In this document: piece after piece, positions 18,223-26,197 of the stretch | How positions within the stretch are numbered: position 1 is the stretch's first letter | Layout: each line of letters opens with the position of its first letter | Assembly: GCA_016794345.1 (NCBI GenBank) | Contig: JAEUKE010000270.1 | Span: 1 to 64,000 of the forward strand | DNA: 64,000 nt | Direction of reading: 5' to 3' | Origin: Myxococcales bacterium | GTDB taxonomy: Bacteria > Myxococcota_A > Polyangia > Polyangiales > Polyangiaceae | Notes under the pieces: generated by a model | Databases searched by the model: none | Told to the model about the DNA's origin: nothing | What the model saw: the letters and a program-made list of their open reading frames with translations, nothing else | Position numbers and translations under genes: made by a program

Positions 18223-20816
18223 CGGCTCGCGCTCCGAAGCGGCGACATGCCGAGCGCAGCGCGCGCCGCTTGGCCATCGGTCGCCGGGCGATCGAGGAAC
18301 GCCGACGTGAAGTCCAGCTGCACCAGCGCGGTGGGCTCGTAGCCGCGCAGCCAGGGTTGGGACAGCTCGAACACACGCGCCGTGCTGACCGGGATCCACG
18401 CCGCGTCGGCGTGCACGATCTCCTCTGCGCGCGAGAAGATCTCGTCGCGTGTCCGCGGATCTGTCTCCACGCGCGCGCGCGCGACGAGCGCGTCGACCTC
18501 CGGGCTCGAGTAAAACGAGTTGTTCTGCGAGACGGGGCCGATCGCGCTCGAGACGAGCTTGGGATCGAAGAAGGTGAGGGGGTCCGGGTAGTCCGCTTGC
18601 CAGCCCGCCCACCCCATCGCGCTCTTTCCGCGCGTCTGCACCTCCGACAGGTACGTCTGGTGGCTGAGCAGCCGGAGGCGGATGCGGATGCCCACCCGCG
18701 CGAGCTGCTGCTGGTAGATCTCGGCCGCGGACTGCTCGAAGGTGTCGGGAACGGTGACGTAGTCGATGGGGTCGTGGTACCCGCCGCGGCCGGTCGCCGG
18801 GTCGAACGCGTACCCGGCCTCTGCCATCAAGGCGAGCGCGGCCTCGGGATCGTGGTGGCGCTCGAGGGCGGGGTCGCGCCTGCCCGGCACCGCGTCGGGG
18901 ACGACCCGCGCGAGCGGCGCGAGATCCGCGCGGACCTTCACGAGGACGCTCGGATCGACCGCCAGGGATACGACGCGGCGCAGGCGGACGTCGTCGAACG
19001 GCGCCACCTCGGTGTTCAGGAAGATGGCGCTCGCGCGCAGGCTGTCGACGAGCTTTCCGTGGGGCGCCCAGCGTGGGTCGGCGCGGAACAACATGGCGTC
19101 CGAGCCGGAGAGCTCCCGCACATAGTCGAGCTCGCCGCGCTCGAACCGAAACCGCTGTGCCTGAGGCCTCACCTGGAGCGCGAGCTCGATGCCGTCGAGG
19201 TGCGGCAAGCCCGGGACGCGGTACGCCGCGTGCCTCGCGAGGCGCACGAGGCCCTCCGGCTCGAAGCGCTCGATCCGGAACGGGCCTGCTCCGCAGAGGT
19301 CGGTGTCCTTCGTGTCCGCGAGCGAAAACGGGACGGACGGACAGACCGGCGCCGCGAAGGACAGCGTGAGCAGCGAGGGCAGGGTCGAGTCGCGGGCCTG
19401 GAGGCTAAACCTGACGATATGGTCATCGATGACGGTCACGCCAGCCAGCTCGGCGGCCTTCCCCGAGTGGTAGGCCTCGTAGCCCTCGAGGTTGGCGAAG
19501 TTGGAGGCTCCGGGGGACGCCGCCTTCGGGTGCAGCGTCCGCTCGAACGAGCGCTTCACGTCTCGCGCCCCGAGCGTGGAGCCGTCCTGGAAGCGCACGC
19601 CGTGGCGCAGGTAGAGATCCAGCGCGAGCCCGTCTTCGCTCCACTCGAACCGCTCGGCCAACGCCGGAGCGATCCGGCCCTCGGCGTCGAACGTCAGCAG
19701 CCGATCGAAGACGAGCCGGACGAGCGCGATCGAGATCTCGTCGGGCGCGGAAGCAGGATCGAGCGTGCGGACCGTGAACAGCGTGGCGAGGCGCAGCGTC
19801 CCGCCGCGGACCGGCTCGGCCGAGCCGGAGGCAGCCGGCGGCGCGGGTAGGGCCTTGGGCGGGAGCAGGGCGAGGACGAGGAGCGCGGCCGCGGCGACGG
19901 CCACGTCGACCGGGAAGCGGCGCTGCGAGCGCTCCGCCTGGCTCGACTCGGTCGCGACGCGGAGGGCCTCCCCCAGCCGGTGGAGGCCCAACATGGCGAC
20001 GAGGATGCACACGCCGGGCGCCGCGACGAGGGCCGGCCTGAGGACGACGAGCGACTCGGCCTCGTGGAGCATCCGGCCCCACGTCGCCTGCGGAGGTTGG
20101 ATGCCGACCGCCAGATACCCGAGGACCGCCTCGGCCAGGATCATCGAGCCGACGAGGCTCGTCCCGAGCACGATCGCGGTCGGGGCCACGTTCGGCAGGA
20201 CGTGGCTTATCGCCACGCGGGTGAAGCTCGCGCCGAGCGCGCGCGCCGCCTGGACGTAGTCCTGCCCGAGGACGGTCATGGCGCGGGCGCGGATGATCCG
20301 CGCGATCCCCGTCCAGCCTGTCAGGCCCAGCACCAGGACGAGGCTGGTCGGATCGGTCCGGCCGACGAGCACGCCCACGGTCGTGACGAAGAGGAGGAAC
20401 GGTAGGGCGAGCAGGACGTCGACGAGTCGCATGAGGAGACCGTCGACGCGGCGCGCTCCGGCGCGGGCTGCCGTGGCCGAGGTGATCCCCACCGAGACGC
20501 CGACGAGGCCGGCCACGAGCGCCGCGGCGCCTGCGACCGCCAGCGAGACTCGGCCTCCGGCCGCGAGGCGGCTGAGGACGTCGCGGTGGAGCGCGTCCCC
20601 GCCCAGCCAGCTCCTCGCGGTCGGCAGCGGCGGGCCGCCGTCCGGCGCGAGGGGCATGGTGAAGTCGCTCTGGTCGGGAGGCGCGGCGAAGAGCGGCACC
20701 AACCATGACAGCACCGCTAGGAAACCGAGCAGCGCGACGGCGACGCGCCCGTCGTGGGTCGAGAGAGCTCGACGCACGAGCCCCGGGCGCCGGGGAGGGG
20801 GACGCGAGATCGTCAC
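18219..20816 (-). CDS. OppC-type ABC permease fused to OppA-type substrate-binding protein
   Basis: 865 aa. Residues 1-290 are an OppC/DppC permease: first helix near 25-45, GTD-like region SWLGGDALHRDVLSRL (69-84), five helices, and the EAA loop ARALGASFTRVAISHVLPNV (191-210). Residues 304-320 are an extra hydrophobic helix (VDVAVAAAALLVLALLPP). From about residue 335 to 850 follows a complete family-5 solute-binding domain (VRGGTLRLATLFTVRTLDPA; LYLRHGVRFQDGS; MGWAGWQADYPDPLTFFDP). The extra helix would bring the chain back outside, so the binding domain is tethered at the periplasmic face. Binding proteins in this family are normally separate lipoproteins. Middle gene of a 4-bp-overlap operon. 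Confidence 0.9.
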   Translation of the reverse strand: MTISRPPPRRPGLVRRALSTHDGRVAVALLGFLAVLSWLVPLFAAPPDQSDFTMPLAPDGGPPLPTARSWLGGDALHRDVLSRLAAGGRVSLAVAGAAALVAGLVGVSVGITSATAARAGARRVDGLLMRLVDVLLALPFLLFVTTVGVLVGRTDPTSLVLVLGLTGWTGIARIIRARAMTVLGQDYVQAARALGASFTRVAISHVLPNVAPTAIVLGTSLVGSMILAEAVLGYLAVGIQPPQATWGRMLHEAESLVVLRPALVAAPGVCILVAMLGLHRLGEALRVATESSQAERSQRRFPVDVAVAAAALLVLALLPPKALPAPPAASGSAEPVRGGTLRLATLFTVRTLDPASAPDEISIALVRLVFDRLLTFDAEGRIAPALAERFEWSEDGLALDLYLRHGVRFQDGSTLGARDVKRSFERTLHPKAASPGASNFANLEGYEAYHSGKAAELAGVTVIDDHIVRFSLQARDSTLPSLLTLSFAAPVCPSVPFSLADTKDTDLCGAGPFRIERFEPEGLVRLARHAAYRVPGLPHLDGIELALQVRPQAQRFRFERGELDYVRELSGSDAMLFRADPRWAPHGKLVDSLRASAIFLNTEVAPFDDVRLRRVVSLAVDPSVLVKVRADLAPLARVVPDAVPGRRDPALERHHDPEAALALMAEAGYAFDPATGRGGYHDPIDYVTVPDTFEQSAAEIYQQQLARVGIRIRLRLLSHQTYLSEVQTRGKSAMGWAGWQADYPDPLTFFDPKLVSSAIGPVSQNNSFYSSPEVDALVARARVETDPRTRDEIFSRAEEIVHADAAWIPVSTARVFELSQPWLRGYEPTALVQLDFTSAFLDRPATDGQAARAALGMSPLRSASR

Positions 20817-21649
20817 CTCCGCCCTTCGAGGAACTGGCGGGCGGCCGCGAGGAACGGGCCTGGCGTCTCCTCCGCAGGCGAGTGCCCGCCGGCGAGGATC
20901 TGGAGGCGCGCGTCGCTCAGGTCTTTCGCGAGCCGGGACGCATGGACCACAGGGAAGATCCTGTCTTCACGGCCCCAGACGACGAGCGTCGGCGTGCGGA
21001 CACGGCCGAGGCGAGCCACGAGCGGGCGGGTATCCTGGATGGCGCGGAGCGTCGCGTACGCGCTCTCCCGGGAGGCAGGCGAGTTGAAGCGCTCGTAGTG
21101 CTCGTCCACCCGGGCGACGTTCATGCCCTCGCTCCCGCCGAACACCTCGTCCCGGAAGTAGGCGCGGAACACCCCCCGGCCGTAGAGCTGCTTGAAAATG
21201 ACAGGACCGATGAGCGGGTAGAGGGCGAGCTTGCCCTTGAGGCTGGACTCGAACGGGTAGACGAGCGGGGCGACCACGACCAAGCGGTGCACGAGCTCCG
21301 GGTGCTCCGCCGCCAGCGTGAGCGCCACCGCACCGCCCATGGCGTGGCCGATCACGTGTGCTCGCCCGACGCCGAAGGCGGCGACCAAGTCGGCCATGGC
21401 CTCGGAGAAGGCCTCGATCCCGTACGGGTAGCGGGCCGGGCCGGGCTTCTCGCTCTCCCCGAAGCCGGGCAGGTCGGCCGCGATGACGTGGAACTGGTCG
21501 GCGAGCTCACCCAGAACGTCGGCCCACTCCAGATGGCTCACGAGGAAGCCGTGGATCAGGAGCAGCGCGGGCGCGTCCTTCGGGCCTGCTTCGACCGCGC
21601 GGATGCGAACGCCTCGCACCGTCACGTCGCGGCTCTGCAACCTCGTCAT
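20813..21649 (-). CDS. Alpha/beta hydrolase-fold protein with Ala in place of the nucleophile Ser
   Basis: 278 aa. It has the alpha/beta hydrolase landmarks: oxyanion segment LLIHGFLVSH (30-39), DLPGFGESEKPG, the nucleophile elbow, then the acid in VVWGREDRIFPV and the His in LAGGHSPAEE. The elbow reads GHAMGG (101-106) where GHSMGG is expected: codon GCC (21343-21341) gives Ala103 in place of the catalytic Ser. Normal serine-hydrolase chemistry should be impossible, so a binding, non-serine or regulatory role is likely, unless this is a recent mutation. It starts the operon; its stop overlaps the ATG of the fusion gene by 4 bp. It lies 300 bp from the divergent MerR-like gene. Confidence 0.85.
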   Translation of the reverse strand: MTRLQSRDVTVRGVRIRAVEAGPKDAPALLLIHGFLVSHLEWADVLGELADQFHVIAADLPGFGESEKPGPARYPYGIEAFSEAMADLVAAFGVGRAHVIGHAMGGAVALTLAAEHPELVHRLVVVAPLVYPFESSLKGKLALYPLIGPVIFKQLYGRGVFRAYFRDEVFGGSEGMNVARVDEHYERFNSPASRESAYATLRAIQDTRPLVARLGRVRTPTLVVWGREDRIFPVVHASRLAKDLSDARLQILAGGHSPAEETPGPFLAAARQFLEGRR

Positions 21650-21863
21650 GCGGGCGCCAGACTATCTGCACATCGTTCTTCCGTCACCTGACCAACGACA
21701 TGTGCGACATGGTAGTCAAGTACGTGCAAACGTTCAGGTTTTCGGGGCTCTGGCGAGCTCGAAATGACGCGCTTTGGTAGGAAGAACAATGTCCGCCGAG
21801 AAGCGTTTTTCGCGGTGAACGAAGCCGTTCTCTCGTACTTCGCGATAATTGCCTAGAGAGAAA

Positions 21864-21890
21864 TTGACTGTATTCCATTGAGTGGAATAT
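21864..21890 (+). promoter_or_regulatory. Promoter with dyad operator upstream of the MerR-like gene
   Basis: TTGACT at 21864-21869 is followed by the perfect inverted repeat ATTCCA (21872-21877), TTGAG, TGGAAT (21883-21888), and AT-rich bases (AATATC, 21886-21891) in a -10-like position. A dyad between -35 and -10 is the classic layout of MerR-type promoters. The whole stretch 21650-21912 is richer in A/T than the coding DNA around it. It also holds a direct repeat CGACATG at 21696-21702 and 21705-21711. Confidence 0.5.
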
Positions 21891-21948
21891 CGTCCCGGAC
21901 GTCGTTGGCACAATGCACCAACGTCACCCTCAAAGGGACTTGACCTCG

Positions 21949-22473
21949 ATGATCCCGGAAGAAGTGCTGGCCGAGCTGGAAGCACGGAAAGCGGAGGGCA
22001 TCACCTCTTCCGAGATCCTGAAGCTGTTCGAAGAAAATGGGCTGAAGCTCAGCGAGGCGACGCTGCGAAAGTACGTGCAGCAAGGTTTGTTGCCCCGCAG
22101 CGTTCGCGTCGGAAAAAAAGGGAAACACACGGGGTCGCAGGGTCTCTACCCGGCCACCATCGTCAGGCAGATCGTGGCCATCAAGCAGATGATGGCCGAG
22201 AACCTCACCATCGAAGACATCAAGCGAGAGGTGTGGTTCGTTCGTGGTGACATCGAGGAGCTGGAGCGGAAGTTGGACAAGATCTTCCTGACGCTCAAGG
22301 GCGCGCTCAAGAAGCAGCGGAGCGAGCCCACCGCCAAGGCAGTCGGCACCGAGATCGGTGCGGCCGAGGCACTCGCGAAAGAGCTCCTCGGCCGTCTCGT
22401 GCAGCTCGAAGAGCGGCTCACCACGCAGGCACGGCTCGCGCGTCGCGTCGATTCGCGAAGCGCAGTCGGCTGA
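21949..22473 (+). CDS. MerR-family-like transcriptional regulator
   Basis: 174 aa from the ATG at 21949 (an in-frame ATG at 21913 would add 12 residues). The N-terminal half has a MerR-like winged helix: helix-turn-helix in GITSSEILKLFEENGLKLSEATLRKYVQQGLLPRSVR-type order, then a wing with Gly/Lys (GKKGKHTG) and the LYPATIVRQI segment. A long helical region (about 85-115, DIEELERKLDKIFLTLKGAL) should form the dimerisation coiled coil. The C-terminus lacks Cys clusters, so metal sensing is unlikely. The dyad at 21872-21888 in its own promoter suggests autoregulation. A terminator-like hairpin follows the gene. Confidence 0.8.
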   Translation: MIPEEVLAELEARKAEGITSSEILKLFEENGLKLSEATLRKYVQQGLLPRSVRVGKKGKHTGSQGLYPATIVRQIVAIKQMMAENLTIEDIKREVWFVRGDIEELERKLDKIFLTLKGALKKQRSEPTAKAVGTEIGAAEALAKELLGRLVQLEERLTTQARLARRVDSRSAVG

Positions 22474-22486
22474 ACGGAAGCAGCAC

Positions 22487-22526
22487 CCGGATTCGTCGCC
22501 GGGGGCGACGCTCCGGACCTTTTGAA
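22487..22526 (+). terminator. Intrinsic terminator candidate after the MerR-like gene
   Basis: Arms CGTCGCC (22494-22500) and GGCGACG (22504-22510) form a perfect 7-bp stem with a GGG loop. Outer CCGGA/TCCGG sequences can extend it, and a CCTTTTG stretch follows. The position is 14 bases after the stop codon of the MerR-like gene. Confidence 0.55.
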
Positions 22527-22673
22527 TAGCAACGAGCGGAGCAACACGCTCCAACGCCGGACCGCCCCACTCGCGGCTCGGCCAGCACCCGCGGCGGGCG
22601 CCGCGCGGCGGATGGTTTCTGCCGCGTCAGCGCACCCATGCACTGATCGGTTCGGATTTTTGGGAGGCAGCGC

Positions 22674-23441
22674 ATGAGCATGGAGAGCGAGTTCGATACG
22701 CCCCACGGAGAGACCGCCGAGGGCGACGCCATGCTGACCGACGCAGGTGACGCAGGTCCGGAGATCGAGGGCAACCTCGCTCGCGTTCCGCGCCCGACCG
22801 CCGACAGCGCCATCACGAGGGAGCAGCGACGCTCCCGCCGAAAGCGCGAGGTGCGCGCGCGGACGATCAGCGTCAAGCGCATGACCAAGCGCGAGCTCGA
22901 GATCGGGCGGATGCTCTATCCCGAGACGGACTACTTCAAGCCGCGCACGCGCACCGAGTGCCAGGACGCGCCCCGGCCGTGCCCGTACGTCTCCTGCAAA
23001 CACCACCTCTTCCTCGATGTCTCCGCGCGCACCGGGGCGATCAAGCTCAACTTCCCCGACCTCGAGGTCTGGGACATGAACGAGAGCTGCGCCCTCGACG
23101 TGGCCGACCGCGGCGGCACCACGCTCGAAGACGTGGGCGCGATCATGAACCTCACGCGGGAGCGGATCCGACAGGTGGAGGTCAAGGCTCTCGCCAAGCT
23201 CCAGGCGCTCCGCGACATGGAAGCGCTCCGCGACTACGTGGATGAGGGTCCGGTCGGCAAGCGGCGCCTCCCGGTCATCCAGGCCGACGAGGACGACGAA
23301 GAAGAAGGCGAGGAGGTCGAAGCGGACGAGGACGGCGACGAGGTCGAGGCCGTGGCCACCGAGGCGAAGACCACCCGCGCGAACGTCGAGCGGCTGCGAC
23401 CGATCCTCGAGGACCCGGTGGAGTTCGACGGGATCGACTGA
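22674..23441 (+). CDS. Sigma-70 region-4-like DNA-binding protein with Cys motif and acidic tail
   Basis: 255 aa with a GGGAGG ribosome-binding site. A basic segment at about residues 48-70 (REQRRSRRKREVRART) precedes a Cys cluster (TECQDAPRPCPYVSCKHHLF) that could bind metal. A helix-turn-helix matching sigma region 4.2 follows (TLEDVGAIMNLTRERIRQVE). The last 50 residues are very acidic (Asp/Glu runs). Regions 2 and 3 of a true sigma factor are missing, so it cannot be a complete sigma; it probably binds DNA at or near promoters. I believe related proteins are conserved in myxobacteria, but the function is not known to me. Confidence 0.78.
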   Translation: MSMESEFDTPHGETAEGDAMLTDAGDAGPEIEGNLARVPRPTADSAITREQRRSRRKREVRARTISVKRMTKRELEIGRMLYPETDYFKPRTRTECQDAPRPCPYVSCKHHLFLDVSARTGAIKLNFPDLEVWDMNESCALDVADRGGTTLEDVGAIMNLTRERIRQVEVKALAKLQALRDMEALRDYVDEGPVGKRRLPVIQADEDDEEEGEEVEADEDGDEVEAVATEAKTTRANVERLRPILEDPVEFDGID

Positions 23442-23445
23442 TCGA

Positions 23446-24501
23446 TCAGATGGTCGGCGGCGTGTAGTCGCCCTTGGGGCTCGGCGGTTTCGCCGGGCCC
23501 TTTTGCGTTGCGGCGGGGGGCGCCGCCGCCGGCGGGGGCTTGTAGGTCGGCGGCGCAGCGGGCGCCGGATTCTTCACCGGAGGGGAGGGTGGTGTCTGCA
23601 CCGCGACCGGCTCGGGAGTCGGCGTCGGCGCGGGGGCCGCGACGGACGCCGCGGCGGTTGCCGTCGTCTCGGGCTCCGTCGTCTTCGCGGGCTCGGGCGC
23701 GGGAGCGGGCCTCTCGGCGAGCGGCGAGGGCTCGGGCTTCGGCTGCGAGGTGGGGGAAACGCCCTGACCGGCCGTCTGCTTCGCGGGCTCGCGGGACGCA
23801 GCCTCCCGTCCCTCCTCCTTCGTCAGCGTGAGGAGCGCGAAGCCGCCGGCCCCGAGGCACAAGGCCGCCAGCGCGATCCAGGGGAGCTTCGACCTGCGCG
23901 CCGGCGGGGGCGCGCTGACGTGCCGAGCGGTCGGCGGCGCTTCGATGCGGGGCTCGTTCGGGAGCGACAGGAGCGGCTTCGGGTCGTCGGCGAGCGCGGA
24001 CCTGGAAGATGACGATACTGTCGCCACCGTCGCAGCCGCGGCGGGAGGAGGACGAGGCGCGGGCGGCGGCGCGGGCGGCAGCGCGGCGGCTGGCTCGACG
24101 GGCCCGGCGCCCTGCGCCGCGAGCGTGCCGCGCGGGATCTTCACGGTCGGGGCACGCCGCCGCGCCCTGTCGACGTCCTGCGGAGAGGGCGGGAGGACGG
24201 CGCTCTGATCGGGGAGGTTCAGGACGATGCGCTGCGCGTCCGTCTGATCGGGCACGGCGGGTGTCGGGAGCACCTGCGGCGCGAGGTAGGCCTTGTTGGG
24301 GTCCTCCGGCTCGTCCGGCGCGGCGTCCACCACGGGCAGCTCCCTGGTCTCGAGCAAGTCGTCGCTCGGAGGCTCGGCGACCGTCACGTCGAAGTCGGGC
24401 TCCGCCGGGGCCGGCAGGGCCTGCACCGCCGTGGTCTCCTCGTCGACCGGGGGCGAGTCCTTCGGCGTGCCTTTGGGGCGCGGCGGGCCAGAAATCTGCA
24501 T
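23446..24501 (-). CDS. Proline-rich single-pass membrane protein
   Basis: 351 aa from the ATG at 24501 (MQISGPPRPKGTPK); the longer open frame upstream runs over the next gene and is rejected. Residues 1-200 are Pro/Ala/Asp-rich and apparently disordered. One transmembrane helix lies at about 210-230 (LPWIALAALCLGAGGFALLTL), followed by a Pro/Ala/Thr/Glu-rich extracytoplasmic tail ending GDYTPPTI. No folded domain is evident. Such low-complexity membrane proteins are common partners of Ser/Thr kinases in this phylum, but there is no direct evidence here. Its 3' end lies 4 bp from the convergent sigma-like gene. Confidence 0.65.
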   Translation of the reverse strand: MQISGPPRPKGTPKDSPPVDEETTAVQALPAPAEPDFDVTVAEPPSDDLLETRELPVVDAAPDEPEDPNKAYLAPQVLPTPAVPDQTDAQRIVLNLPDQSAVLPPSPQDVDRARRRAPTVKIPRGTLAAQGAGPVEPAAALPPAPPPAPRPPPAAAATVATVSSSSRSALADDPKPLLSLPNEPRIEAPPTARHVSAPPPARRSKLPWIALAALCLGAGGFALLTLTKEEGREAASREPAKQTAGQGVSPTSQPKPEPSPLAERPAPAPEPAKTTEPETTATAAASVAAPAPTPTPEPVAVQTPPSPPVKNPAPAAPPTYKPPPAAAPPAATQKGPAKPPSPKGDYTPPTI

Positions 24502-24615
24502 CCCAAGAGGAGCGTACCACCATCTCGGCGGGCGCGCGCAGCTTCTGCCGGCCAGCCACGGCCGCGCCTCCAGGAACTTCCGAGCGGGCTCCGCGCTCTT
24601 GGTATGCTCCCGATC

Positions 24616-25701
24616 ATGCGCTTTGTCTCGGCTTGTCGACGGACGCTCCTCGCATGCTCGCTGGTGGTCGCCCCGATGCTGACGGTGGTGTCGTCGTCTC
24701 ACGCGCAGGGCGTCTCGATCGAGAGCGCGACGGACGCCCAGAAGAAGGAGGCGCAGTCGCACTACGAGCGCGGCGCCAAGGCCTTCGACCAGAAGAAATA
24801 CGAGGACGCGTTCAACTCTTTCGCCGCCTCGTACGGGGTCGTCAGGAGCCCCAACGCCCACATGATGATGGCGCGTGCCCTCATGGGGCTCGGCCGCCAC
24901 GCCCGCGCGTACAACGAGCTCGTGGTCGTCGAGGAGGAAGGGGCGGGCAACCCGAAATACGCCCCCACCGTCGAGCGCTCGAAGGAGCTCCGCGCGGAGG
25001 CAGGGCAGAAGGTGGCCGTGGTCACGATCAAGCTCGTGGGCGAGAAGGCGGGCCCCGTGCGCGTGCTCATCGGCGACCAGCTCGCGCCCATCGATCGTGC
25101 CTTCGCGGTGGAGCCGGGCGCGCTCTCCATCAAGGCGTTCGTCAGCGATCAGCAGACCGACTCGAAGCAGCTCGACGTGCCGGCGGGACAGGCCCAGGTG
25201 GTCGAGCTCAAGGTCGGCGAGACACGGCCGCCGCCCGTGGTGGCGCCGCCCCCCAAGCCCGGTGAGCCGGCGCCCGTCGCGCCGCCGCCGGTCGTCCCGC
25301 CGCCGCCGGAAGAAGAACAGGCCCCGCGGTCGCCGGCAGCGACGGGCTTGCTCATCGGCGGAACGGCGGTGACGCTGCTCGGCCTCGGCGGCATGGCCGT
25401 CGGCGCCGGCTTCTATTTCGCCTCCAAGGAAGACCACGACTTCTTGAGCGACCCCGAGCAGAGCGGGTGCCGCACGGAAGGCGACCGTACGGTCTGCCCG
25501 GAGAGCCTGGCCGAGCGCATCGACGCGGGCCGGGAGAACCAGCGCAACGCGCAGATCGCCGTCGCCGTCGGCGGTGGGCTCACCGCGATCGGCGTCGGCA
25601 TGCTCATCGGCGGCGGCGTCCTCACGCGCGGCACGTCCGAGTCCGCTTCGGTGCGGGTGCTCCCGGGCATCGGCTCGCTGATGATCGACGGCGTGTTCTG
25701 A
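24616..25701 (+). CDS. Secreted TPR-like protein with two C-terminal membrane helices
   Basis: 361 aa from ATG 24616 (ATG 24604 is also possible). There is a signal peptide (ending near SSSHAQG), then TPR-like helices (QSHYERGAKAFDQKKYEDAF; NAHMMMARALMGLGRHARAY), a beta domain like PEGA (VRVLIGDQLAPIDRAFAVEPG), a Pro-rich linker, and two hydrophobic helices around 245-270 and 305-330 separated by a short Cys-containing loop. The same order (signal, TPR, PEGA-like, Pro linker, two helices with a Cys loop) is found in the gene at 46672-47661, so the two are paralogues. Likely an inner-membrane-anchored periplasmic protein; role unknown. Confidence 0.75.
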   Translation: MRFVSACRRTLLACSLVVAPMLTVVSSSHAQGVSIESATDAQKKEAQSHYERGAKAFDQKKYEDAFNSFAASYGVVRSPNAHMMMARALMGLGRHARAYNELVVVEEEGAGNPKYAPTVERSKELRAEAGQKVAVVTIKLVGEKAGPVRVLIGDQLAPIDRAFAVEPGALSIKAFVSDQQTDSKQLDVPAGQAQVVELKVGETRPPPVVAPPPKPGEPAPVAPPPVVPPPPEEEQAPRSPAATGLLIGGTAVTLLGLGGMAVGAGFYFASKEDHDFLSDPEQSGCRTEGDRTVCPESLAERIDAGRENQRNAQIAVAVGGGLTAIGVGMLIGGGVLTRGTSESASVRVLPGIGSLMIDGVF

Positions 25702-25714
25702 CGCGCGCGCCCGG

Positions 25715-26197
25715 TCAGATCGCCATCGGCTTGCGATCGCCGATGATGACGTCCCACCAGCCGAAGCTCTGCGCGAGGACGTGGTCGAGCTGCCACGTCC
25801 CGGAGTGGAACGCCTCGGCGGCGCGCTGCCGGGGCAGCGGCTTGAGCGACTCGTCCGGCATGCAAAACGCTGCGAGGGACGACGCGCGCAGCAGGTGCAG
25901 GACGCCCTCCGAGAAGCCGGCGCCGGCGTAGACCATGACGGCGGGCATGCGGAGCGAGGCGAGGTCCTGAAGGGCGTGCGGGATCTTCTCGTCCACCGTG
26001 CCGGCCGAGTCCTGGTACTTGCACTCGATGGCGAGCGCGGCCTTGCTGTCGCGCTCGCGGAGCAAGAGATCGATGCGCCGCGGCTTGCCGAGCAGGCTCG
26101 TTCCGATCGTCACCTCGTCGAACACGTCCACCCCGCGCGGGCCGTAGGCGCTGATGACGTACTTCGCGACGCGGAGCTTGTATTCGTTCCCTGTCAT
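25715..26197 (-). CDS. PD-(D/E)XK nuclease, likely type II restriction endonuclease
   Basis: 160 aa from the ATG at 26197, which overlaps the stop of the methyltransferase gene by 4 bp. The core has the nuclease pattern: Asp43 in KPRRIDLLL, then Glu58 and Lys60 in AALAIECKYQ, i.e. the D...ExK catalytic set of the PD-(D/E)XK superfamily. An N-terminal helix (EYKLRVAKYVISAYGP) carries a candidate first acidic residue. The close coupling downstream of a DNA methyltransferase argues for a cognate restriction enzyme. At 160 residues it is small for a type II enzyme and may act as a dimer. The recognition sequence cannot be predicted. The longer upstream frame to 27199 is a shadow of the methyltransferase. 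Confidence 0.78.
   Translation of the reverse strand: MTGNEYKLRVAKYVISAYGPRGVDVFDEVTIGTSLLGKPRRIDLLLRERDSKAALAIECKYQDSAGTVDEKIPHALQDLASLRMPAVMVYAGAGFSEGVLHLLRASSLAAFCMPDESLKPLPRQRAAEAFHSGTWQLDHVLAQSFGWWDVIIGDRKPMAI

Noticed and set aside
16060..18342. 760-codon plus-strand open frame
   Set aside because: Arg/His/Asp-rich shadow of the two paralogues and the permease on the other strand, which have clear domains and conserved blocks.
17209..21649. Idea that the operon is a complete Opp/Dpp importer
   Set aside because: No ATPase gene with Walker and ABC signature motifs occurs in the operon or elsewhere in the window, so it is not complete as seen.
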